Origin: Nocardioides sp. Root122
Lineage (GTDB): Bacteria > Actinomycetota > Actinomycetes > Propionibacteriales > Nocardioidaceae
Direction: 5' to 3'
NCBI RefSeq assembly: GCF_001425025.1
Contig: NZ_LMDE01000013.1
Span: 129,934-193,933 of the forward strand
Length of the DNA stretch: 64,000 nucleotides
The notes under the pieces are model-generated. The model did not search any database. It worked only from the letters and a program-made list of their open reading frames with translations, and was not told the origin of the DNA. This document shows positions 1 to 6,585 of this stretch, in pieces (within the stretch, counting starts at the first letter, position 1; the number at the start of each line of letters is the position of its first letter). Position numbers and translations under genes: made by a program.

Positions 1-224
1 TGACGGGTGGCCTCGATGCCGTCCATCCGCGGCATCTGGACGTCCATCAGGACCACGTCGGGGCGCGACTCGCGGGCGCGCTCGATCGCCTGCAGGCCGT
101 CGGACGCCTCGCCCACCACCTCGATGTCGTCCTCGACGGAGAGCACCATCGCGAAGCCCGAGCGCACCATCGCGTGGTCGTCGACGAGGAGCACCCGGAG
201 CGGCGCGGCGGCGGACGTCGTCAC
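1..224 (-). CDS. NarL/FixJ-type response regulator, N-terminal part (cut by window edge)
   Basis: This is the receiver (REC) domain of a two-component response regulator; the rest of the gene lies beyond the left edge. Visible are the acidic pair in LLVDDHAMVRSG near residue 15 and the phospho-acceptor aspartate in VVLMDVQMPRMDG (about Asp61). The GTG start overlaps the stop of the kinase gene upstream as GTGA, so the two should be translationally coupled and form a kinase-regulator pair. The partner belongs to the HisKA_3 class, which normally pairs with LuxR/NarL-type DNA-binding regulators, so a C-terminal helix-turn-helix is expected outside the window; that part is inference. The target genes cannot be told from this sequence. 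Confidence 0.9.
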   Translation of the reverse strand, partial: MTTSAAAPLRVLLVDDHAMVRSGFAMVLSVEDDIEVVGEASDGLQAIERARESRPDVVLMDVQMPRMDGIEATR

Positions 225-1546
225 GACGCCGCTCCGAGCGGGTAGCGCACGCGCACGCGGTAGCCGCCGGTGACACGGGGGCCGATGTCGACCTGGCCGT
301 CGTGGGTGGCGGCGCGCTCACGGATGCCGAGCTGCCCCAGCCCGCTGCCGGACGTGCCGTGCCGCGGCCGGCCGTTGTCGACGACCTCCACCTCGGCGTA
401 GGGCCTGGAGTGCGACTCGTCGACCCGGAGGACCACCGAGACGGTGTCGGCGGTCGAGTGCCGCCGCACGTTGGTCAGCGCCTCCTGCACCGTGCGGTAG
501 ACGGCGAGGCCTAGCGCGCGCGGCAACCGGGCCGCTGCGTCCCGGTCGGCCTCGACCACGTCGAGGGTCACCGCGAGCCCCTCGCCGGAGGCCTCGGCGA
601 CCAGCCGGGGCAGGTCACCGACACCCGCCTCCGTCGTGCGTGCGTCGCCACCCGCCTGCTCGCCCTCGCGGAGCGTGCCGAGCAGCCGCCGCATCTGCGT
701 GACCGCGTCGCGGGACGCCTCCTCGACGTTGGCGAGGGCCGTGCGTGCGGCCTCGGGGTCGCGGTCGAGCACCCGCCGCGCGGCGCCGGCCTGGATGCCC
801 ATCGCGGAGACGTGGTGGGCGACGACGTCGTGCAGCTCCCGCGCGATCCGGAGCCGCTCGTCGACCACGGCCTGCTCGCGGAGCCGCTCGGCCTGGCGGG
901 CGATCGTGGCGGCCTGCCCCGCGAGGTGGTCGCGCGCGCGTGCCGAGCGCCAGGACACGACGCCACCGACGACGGCACCGCCGAAGTAGACGGCGTTGAT
1001 CAGCATGGTGAGCGCGATGGCCGCCGGTATCGGCGGGAAGATCCCCTCGTCCGTGCTCTTGCTGAGCTCGTCGTACCACTCCTGGACGGCGGAGCCGACT
1101 GCGAACTGCCAGCTCAGCCACGCGAACATGAAGAGCAGGATCGCGCCGACGACGATCATCATCGCGCGGCGGTCGCGGGCCCACGAGACGCCGGACAGGA
1201 TGGCGACGAAGTAGACGATCTGGCTGGGCAGCTGCCCCATCACCTCGGGCATCGCGACGCCGGAGACGAACATGTGGGCCGCGGCCAGGATCGCCACGAC
1301 GAGCGGCCAGCGACGCCGGCCCACGAGCAGGCCGGCGCCCGACAGCACGACCAGCCACTGGCTCCACACGGGTGCGGTGGTGTGCTCGAGGTCTCCGCCG
1401 CTGCGCACGAGCTCCAGGCTCACGACGCCGAGCAGCCCGATCGCACCGGCCCAGACCACGTCCTGGCGCCCCACGGCGGGACGCGGGCGCTCCCACGGGT
1501 CGTCGACGCCGAAGGCGTCGAGCACGCGCTCGCTGAGGGTGGACAC
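221..1546 (-). CDS. Sensor histidine kinase, DesK/NarL-type (HisKA_3)
   Basis: This is a 441-residue membrane sensor kinase. The N-terminal half (about residues 30-200) holds four to six hydrophobic segments with no large extracellular domain. It is followed by a short coiled coil and the HisKA_3 dimerisation motif ERLRIARELHDVVAHHVSAM, whose phosphorylated histidine is about His239. The ATPase domain shows the N box (QEALTNVRRHS) and the G boxes (VDNGRPRHGTSGSGLGQLGIRERA region). It should autophosphorylate and pass the phosphate to the response regulator encoded directly downstream (GTGA overlap). A TACCCT -10-like element lies 6 nt before the GTG start, suggesting a leaderless mRNA. The stimulus is unknown. 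Confidence 0.93.
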   Translation of the reverse strand: MSTLSERVLDAFGVDDPWERPRPAVGRQDVVWAGAIGLLGVVSLELVRSGGDLEHTTAPVWSQWLVVLSGAGLLVGRRRWPLVVAILAAAHMFVSGVAMPEVMGQLPSQIVYFVAILSGVSWARDRRAMMIVVGAILLFMFAWLSWQFAVGSAVQEWYDELSKSTDEGIFPPIPAAIALTMLINAVYFGGAVVGGVVSWRSARARDHLAGQAATIARQAERLREQAVVDERLRIARELHDVVAHHVSAMGIQAGAARRVLDRDPEAARTALANVEEASRDAVTQMRRLLGTLREGEQAGGDARTTEAGVGDLPRLVAEASGEGLAVTLDVVEADRDAAARLPRALGLAVYRTVQEALTNVRRHSTADTVSVVLRVDESHSRPYAEVEVVDNGRPRHGTSGSGLGQLGIRERAATHDGQVDIGPRVTGGYRVRVRYPLGAAS

Positions 1547-1620
1547 GGGGTGAGGGTAGTCAGCGCGCCGGCGCCTCGGATCCGTCGTAGGACGGAGATC
1601 CGGTCACCCGCCGGCCGGGC

Positions 1621-2820
1621 TCACTCGACCGGCAGGCCGAGCCCCCGCGCGATGAGCATGCGCTGGACCTCGGAGGTCCCCTCGCCGATCTCGAGCACCT
1701 TGGCGTCGCGGTAGAACCGGACGACCGGGTACTCCTCCATGAAGCCGTAGCCGCCGAAGACCTGGGTGGCGATCCGGGTGGCGGTGACGGCCGACTCGGT
1801 GGCGTAGAGCTTGGCGACGGCGGCGGCCTGCTTGAAGGCGCCCATCGACACCGACGAGGAGCCGGCGTCCATGGCGTCCTTCATCGCGGCGGCCTTGTAG
1901 GTCAGCAGGCGCGAGGCGTCGAGCATCACCTGCAGGTCGGAGACCTGGAAGGCGAGGCCCTGCTTGCGGCCGATCGGGCCACCGAAGGTCTGGCGCTCGC
2001 CGGCGTACTGGAGCGACATGTCGAGGCAGGCCTGGATGCAGCCCACCGCGAGCGCGGCGATCGCGACGCGGCCGTCGTCGAGGGTGGCGAGGAACTGGGC
2101 GTAGCCGCGGCCACGCTCGCCGAGGAGGTTGCCCTCCGGCACGCGCGCGTCGGTGAAGGACAGCGGGTGGGTGTCGGAGGCGTGCCAGCCGAGCTTGTCG
2201 TAGGCCTTCTCGGCGGTGAAGCCGGGGGTGTCCGAGGGGACGATGACCGTCGAGATCTCCGGGCGGCCGTCGGCGCGCTCGCCGGTGCGGGCGGTGACGG
2301 TGACCAGCGAGGTGATCGAGGAGCCCGAGTTGGTGATGAACTGCTTGGAGCCGTTGACGACCCACTCGCCGTTCTCGAGCACCGCCTTGGTCTTCGTCGC
2401 CCCGGCGTCGGAGCCGGCGCCGGGCTCGGTGAGACCGAAGCCGGCGAGCTGCTCGCCGGCGACGAGGGCGGGCAGCCACGTCTTCTTCTGCTCGTCGGTG
2501 CCGAAGGTGAGGATCGGGTTGATGCCCAGGCCGACGGCCGCCTCGAGCGTGATGCCCATCGACTGGTCGACGCGGCCGATCTCCTCGATCGCCAGGCACA
2601 GCGACGTGAAGCCGCCGTCCTCCCCGGCCATCCCGGCGCCGCCGAACTCCTCGGGAGCGGTCAGCCCCATCAGCCCGAGCGCGCCCATCTTCTGCACGAC
2701 GTCGGTCGGGAAGTGGTGGTCGCGGTCCCACTGCGCGGCGTGCGGCGCGATCTCGGCCTCGGCGAAGTCGCGAACGCTGCGGCGGAACTGCTCGTGCTCG
2801 GGGGACAGCTCGTAGGTCAT
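1621..2820 (-). CDS. Acyl-CoA dehydrogenase
   Basis: This is a 399-residue FAD-dependent acyl-CoA dehydrogenase, which oxidises an acyl-CoA to the trans-2-enoyl-CoA and passes electrons to electron-transfer flavoprotein. The N-terminal helical domain starts MTYELSPEHEQFRRSVRDF. The flavin-binding middle shows GLTEPGAGSDAGATKT and WVVNGSKQFITNS. The C-terminal IGEGTSEVQRMLIAR carries the likely catalytic glutamate. The wording resembles branched-chain and short-chain members (isovaleryl- or butyryl-CoA type), but the substrate cannot be fixed from sequence alone. The ATG start is chosen because the family N-terminus begins there and the upstream extension is not family-like. A TACCCT -10 element lies 6 nt upstream and an 18-bp palindrome just behind it, so a repressor probably controls this gene. 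Confidence 0.93.
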   Translation of the reverse strand: MTYELSPEHEQFRRSVRDFAEAEIAPHAAQWDRDHHFPTDVVQKMGALGLMGLTAPEEFGGAGMAGEDGGFTSLCLAIEEIGRVDQSMGITLEAAVGLGINPILTFGTDEQKKTWLPALVAGEQLAGFGLTEPGAGSDAGATKTKAVLENGEWVVNGSKQFITNSGSSITSLVTVTARTGERADGRPEISTVIVPSDTPGFTAEKAYDKLGWHASDTHPLSFTDARVPEGNLLGERGRGYAQFLATLDDGRVAIAALAVGCIQACLDMSLQYAGERQTFGGPIGRKQGLAFQVSDLQVMLDASRLLTYKAAAMKDAMDAGSSSVSMGAFKQAAAVAKLYATESAVTATRIATQVFGGYGFMEEYPVVRFYRDAKVLEIGEGTSEVQRMLIARGLGLPVE

Positions 2821-2826
2821 GCCAGC

Positions 2827-2832
2827 AGGGTA
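2827..2832 (-). promoter_or_regulatory. -10 element of a probable leaderless promoter for the acyl-CoA dehydrogenase
   Basis: TACCCT on the minus strand fits TANNNT and lies 6 nt before the ATG, with no Shine-Dalgarno sequence between. Transcription would then begin at or next to the start codon. Confidence 0.5.
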
Positions 2833-2840
2833 GCGCCGGA

Positions 2841-2858
2841 GGTTAGCGATCGCTAACC
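2841..2858. promoter_or_regulatory. Perfect 18-bp palindrome, probable repressor operator
   Basis: GGTTAGCGATCGCTAACC is perfectly self-complementary. It sits 20 bp upstream of the acyl-CoA dehydrogenase start and directly behind its proposed -10 element, between the -10 and -35 positions, where a bound repressor would block polymerase. Length and symmetry are typical of TetR-family operators, many of which govern acyl-CoA metabolism in actinobacteria. The cognate regulator is not evident next door. Confidence 0.65.
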
Positions 2859-2917
2859 CCCTGCTCGGGATCGTGTGACGGACGCGATTCCGCGACCGCA
2901 CCACTGCGGGTCTACAG

Positions 2918-2936
2918 TTAGGGGAGCCTAAGCAAA
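2918..2936. promoter_or_regulatory. DtxR/IdeR-like iron box
   Basis: TTAGGGGAGCCTAAGCAAA matches the iron-box consensus TTAGGTTAGCCTAACCTAA as I recall it at 15 of 19 positions. It overlaps a TANNNT element (TACAGT, ending at 2918) and precedes the iron-transporter operon by about 27 bp. Fe2+-loaded DtxR/IdeR would be expected to bind here and repress the operon when iron is plentiful. Confidence 0.65.
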
Positions 2937-2963
2937 GTTCCTGAGCCAAGTGAGGCACCCCCC

Positions 2964-3992
2964 GTGACGACCTCCCCCCGCCGTGGCGCCGCCCGCGCCG
3001 GCGTCGCCCTCGCCAGCACCCTGCTCGTCGCCTCGACCCTGTCGGGCTGCGGCGTGTTCGGCTCGCCGGACCTGGTCATCTACAACGCCCAGCACGAGCA
3101 GCTCCTCGACGAGCTCGTCCCCCTCTTCGAGGAGGACTCCGGCCTCGACGTCGAGCTCCGCAACGGCAAGGACCTCGAGATGGCCAACCAGATCGTGGAG
3201 GAGGGCACCGACTCCCCCGCCGACGTGTTCCTCACCGAGAACTCGCCCGCGATGAGCATCGTCGACAACGCCGGCCTGTTCACCGAGCTGCCCGGGTCCG
3301 CGACGGAGTCGATCCCGGAGCAGTACGTCCCCTCCGACCGCATGTGGACCGGCTTCCTGGCCCGCTCCACCGTGGCGATGTACAACACCGACTCCATGAC
3401 CGAGGCCGACATGCCCGCCTCGATCCTCGACTTCGCCAAGCCCGAGTGGAAGGGCCGCGTGGCCTTCTCCCCCACCGGCGCCGACTTCCAGGCGATCGTC
3501 TCCGCCGTCCTCGCCCTCGAGGGCGAGCAGGCCACCGCCGACTGGCTCGCGGGGCTGAAGGAGAACGGCGAGATCGTGCAGAACAACCTCGTCGTCATGC
3601 AGTCCGTCGACTCCGGCGAGGTCGACGCCGGCATCGCCTACTCCTACTACTGGTACCGCGACCGCGCCGAGAACGGCTCCGACTCCGACGGTTCGGCGCT
3701 GCACTTCTTCGGCGACCAGGACCCCGGCGCGTTCCTCAGCGTCTCCGGCGCCGGCATCCTCGCCAGCAGCGAGCACCAGGACGCCGCCGAGGAGTTCGTC
3801 ACCTGGCTCACCGGCACCGAGGCGCAGCAGGCGATGGCCGAGTCGTACGCCCTCGAGTACCCGCTCAACCCCGCGGCGAAGCTCAACCCCGCGGTGAAGC
3901 CGTTCGACGAGCTGGAGCCGCCGCAGGTCGACGTGGCCGGCCTCAACGGACCGCAGGTCACCGACCTGATGACCGCGGCAGGCCTGCTCTGA
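2964..3992 (+). CDS. Fe(III) ABC transporter substrate-binding lipoprotein (FbpA-like)
   Basis: This is a 342-residue extracellular binding protein with a lipoprotein signal peptide ending in the lipobox LSGC (Cys about residue 29), so it is anchored on the outer face of the membrane. The mature part follows the FbpA/FutA pattern: LVIYNAQHEQLLDELVPLFE at the start, PADVFLTENSP in the middle, and the adjacent tyrosines in AYSYYWYR that typically coordinate ferric iron. The GTG start gives a proper n-region (SPRRGAAR). It is the first gene of a four-gene operon with permease, ATPase and an acyl-transfer enzyme. The DtxR-like box upstream supports iron as the cargo. No separate siderophore-binding features are visible, so free or weakly chelated Fe3+ is the likelier ligand. 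Confidence 0.92.
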   Translation: MTTSPRRGAARAGVALASTLLVASTLSGCGVFGSPDLVIYNAQHEQLLDELVPLFEEDSGLDVELRNGKDLEMANQIVEEGTDSPADVFLTENSPAMSIVDNAGLFTELPGSATESIPEQYVPSDRMWTGFLARSTVAMYNTDSMTEADMPASILDFAKPEWKGRVAFSPTGADFQAIVSAVLALEGEQATADWLAGLKENGEIVQNNLVVMQSVDSGEVDAGIAYSYYWYRDRAENGSDSDGSALHFFGDQDPGAFLSVSGAGILASSEHQDAAEEFVTWLTGTEAQQAMAESYALEYPLNPAAKLNPAVKPFDELEPPQVDVAGLNGPQVTDLMTAAGLL

Positions 3993-5536
3993 CCGTCACC
4001 GGGCGCCGTACACCGCCCCTGCTGCTCGCAGCGGGGGCGGCGGTGGCGCTGCTGGCGCTCGTTCCGCTCGGCTATGTCGCCACCTACGTGCTGATCATCG
4101 GCCCGGGCGACCTCTGGGACCTCGTGGCCCGCCCGCGGATCGCGGAGCTGCTGCGCAACACGGTCACCCTGGCCGCCGCCTGCATGTCCGCGAGCGTCGT
4201 GCTCGGCGTCGCCCTGGCCGTCGTCGTGGAGCGCACCGACCTCCCCGGTCGCCGGCTGTGGCACGGGCTGCTCGTCGCTCCGCTCGCGGTGCCCGCCTTC
4301 GTCAACGGCTACGCCTGGATCTCGCTCGACCGCAGCGTGCACGGCTTCGGCGGGGCGTTCCTCGTCGTCACGCTGTCCTACTACCCGCTCGTCTACCTGC
4401 CGGTCGTCGCCATGCTCCGCAGGCTCGATCCGGCACTCGAGGAGTCGGCCTGGTCGCTCGGCCACTCGCGCGCCCGCACCTTCCGGACGGTGGTGCTGCC
4501 GCAGCTGCGCCCGGCCCTGCTCGGCGGCGCGCTGCTCGTGGGCCTGCACCTGCTCGCCGAGTTCGGCGCCCTGTCCCTGCTGCGCTTCCCGACGTTCACG
4601 ACCGCGATCTACGACCAGTACGGCTCGACCTTCAACGGCGCGGCCGCCACCGCGATGGCCGGCGTGCTCGTCCTGCTCTGCCTGTTCCTGCTCCTCGCCG
4701 AGCTGCGACTGCGAGGAGACCGTCGCTACGCGCGCGTGGGCCGCGGTGCCGCTCGCGCCAGCGTGCCGGTCGAGCTCGGCCGGTGGCGCGCGCCGGCGCT
4801 CGCGGCGCTGGCCGCCGTGGTCGTGCTCGCCATCGGCGTGCCCGCCTTCTCGCTCCTGCGCTGGCTCGCCGTCGGCACGTCGACCGAGTTCCCGATGGCG
4901 GAGCTGACCAGGGCACTCGTCGCCACGATCGTGCTCGCGCTGGCGGGCGCCGTCGTCACCACGCTCGCCGCCGTGCCGGTCGTCTGGCTGGCCGTGCGGC
5001 ACCGCGGGGTCGCCAGCACCGTGATCGAGCGCAGCACCTACGTCGCCAACGCCCTGCCGGGGATCGTCGTCGGCCTCGCCCTCGTGGTCGCCTCGCTGCG
5101 GCTCGTGCCCGTCGTCTACCAGACCGCCGGCCTGCTCGTCGCGGCGTACGCCATCTTGTTCCTGCCCCGCGCCGTGGTGACCGTGCGTGCCGGGCTGGAG
5201 CAGGCACCCGCGGTGCTCGACGACGTCTCGCACAGCCTCGGCGTCGGACCGCTCGCCACGGCCCGGCGGGTGACCCTGCCGCTGATCGCCCCCAGCCTCG
5301 GAGCCGGCGCGGCCCTCGTCTTCCTCGCCATCTCCACAGAGCTCACCGCCACGCTGATGCTCTCTCCGATCGGCACCCGCACCCTGGCCACCGAGTTCTG
5401 GTCGGCCTCCTCCGAGCTGCGCTACGGCGCCGCCGCCCCCTACGCACTGCTGCTGGTGCTGGTCTCGATCCCCGCGACGCTGCTGCTGATGCGCTCCGAC
5501 TCGCCGGCCACCCAGACGGAAAGGGTCCCCGTATGA
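3989..5536 (+). CDS. Fe(III) ABC transporter permease (FbpB-like, duplicated)
   Basis: This is an integral membrane permease of about 515 residues containing two fused binding-protein-dependent transport domains. Each has its coupling-loop motif: EESAWSLGHSRARTF in the first half and DDVSHSLGVGPLATARR in the second. About twelve hydrophobic segments can be counted. The start is uncertain: no ATG, GTG or TTG precedes the first membrane segment. The only initiator keeping it whole is a CTG overlapping the previous stop (CTGA); the next option is a GTG at 4043, inside the first helix. The stop overlaps the ATPase start as ATGA. Together with its neighbours it forms an Fe3+ importer. Confidence 0.85.
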   Translation: MTVTGRRTPPLLLAAGAAVALLALVPLGYVATYVLIIGPGDLWDLVARPRIAELLRNTVTLAAACMSASVVLGVALAVVVERTDLPGRRLWHGLLVAPLAVPAFVNGYAWISLDRSVHGFGGAFLVVTLSYYPLVYLPVVAMLRRLDPALEESAWSLGHSRARTFRTVVLPQLRPALLGGALLVGLHLLAEFGALSLLRFPTFTTAIYDQYGSTFNGAAATAMAGVLVLLCLFLLLAELRLRGDRRYARVGRGAARASVPVELGRWRAPALAALAAVVVLAIGVPAFSLLRWLAVGTSTEFPMAELTRALVATIVLALAGAVVTTLAAVPVVWLAVRHRGVASTVIERSTYVANALPGIVVGLALVVASLRLVPVVYQTAGLLVAAYAILFLPRAVVTVRAGLEQAPAVLDDVSHSLGVGPLATARRVTLPLIAPSLGAGAALVFLAISTELTATLMLSPIGTRTLATEFWSASSELRYGAAAPYALLLVLVSIPATLLLMRSDSPATQTERVPV

Positions 5537-6585
5537 GCTCCCTGACGATCACCGGCGTCACCAAGTCGTTCGGCACGACGCGTGCCGTCGACGACGTGAC
5601 CCTCCACGTCCCGCACGGCTCGTTCACGACCGTGCTCGGACCGTCCGGTTGCGGCAAGACCACGCTGCTGCGGCTCATCGCCGGCTTCCTGGTCCCGGAG
5701 TCCGGCAGCATCGCCTTCGGCGACACCGTGGTCGCCGGCGACGGGGTGCGCTCGACGCCGCCGCAGGCCCGCCGGGTCGGCTACGTCCCCCAGGAGGGCG
5801 CGCTCTTCCCGCACCTCGACGTCGCCGCCAACATCGCCTTCGGCCTGCCGAAGGAGTCGCGTGCCACCACGGGCGGACGCGACCGCGTGGCCGAGATGCT
5901 CGACCTGGTCGAGCTCCCCGCGGACTTCCGCCACCGCCGCCCCGACGAGCTGTCCGGCGGACAGCAGCAGCGCGTCGCGCTGGCCCGCTCGCTGGCGCCC
6001 CAGCCCGCCGTCGTGCTCCTCGACGAGCCGTTCTCCTCGCTCGACGCGAGCCTGCGCGGCAGCACCTCCCGTGCCGTGCGTCGCGCGCTCGAGGCGACCA
6101 ACACGACCGCCCTGCTCGTCACCCACGACCAGAACGAGGCGCTGTCCCTGGCCGACCAGGTCGCGGTGATGCGCGCCGGCCGGCTGGTGCAGTCGGCGCC
6201 GCCGAGCGAGGTCTACCTGTCCCCCAGCGACCCGCAGGTCGCCGAGTTCGTCGGCCGCGCCGTGGTGCTGCCCGGCACCGCCGAGGACGCCCACGCGACG
6301 TGCGCGCTCGGCCAGGTCGTGCTCACCGAGCCGGCCAGCGGCCCGGTGTCGCTGATGATCCGGCCCGAGCAGGTCTACGTCGACCTCACCCACGACGCGG
6401 GCGTGCGCGGCGAGGTCGAGGAGGTCAGCTACTACGGCCACGACTGCGCGGTGCAGGTGCGGCTGGCCGACGGCACCCCCGTCCTCGCACGCATGGCCGG
6501 GGTCCTCCACCCCGTCCCCGGCGACACCGTGCACCTGCGCGTGACCGGCCTGGTCCGCGCCTACCGGCCGGCCGGATCGCCGTGA
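5533..6585 (+). CDS. Fe(III) ABC transporter ATP-binding protein (FbpC-like)
   Basis: This is a 350-residue ATPase that powers the iron importer from the cytoplasmic side. It shows Walker A GPSGCGKTT (about residues 37-45), Q-loop PQEGALF, signature LSGGQQQ, Walker B VVLLDEP, and the switch histidine in VTHDQNEA. After the nucleotide-binding domain comes a C-terminal TOBE-like region (MIRPEQVYVDL, EVEEVSYYGHDCAVQVRL) found in FbpC/PotA/MalK-type subunits. Its ATG overlaps the permease stop, with a possible AAGGG ribosome site 8 nt upstream. Its own stop overlaps the next gene's GTG start. The tight coupling argues that all four products are made together. Confidence 0.93.
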   Translation: MSSLTITGVTKSFGTTRAVDDVTLHVPHGSFTTVLGPSGCGKTTLLRLIAGFLVPESGSIAFGDTVVAGDGVRSTPPQARRVGYVPQEGALFPHLDVAANIAFGLPKESRATTGGRDRVAEMLDLVELPADFRHRRPDELSGGQQQRVALARSLAPQPAVVLLDEPFSSLDASLRGSTSRAVRRALEATNTTALLVTHDQNEALSLADQVAVMRAGRLVQSAPPSEVYLSPSDPQVAEFVGRAVVLPGTAEDAHATCALGQVVLTEPASGPVSLMIRPEQVYVDLTHDAGVRGEVEEVSYYGHDCAVQVRLADGTPVLARMAGVLHPVPGDTVHLRVTGLVRAYRPAGSP

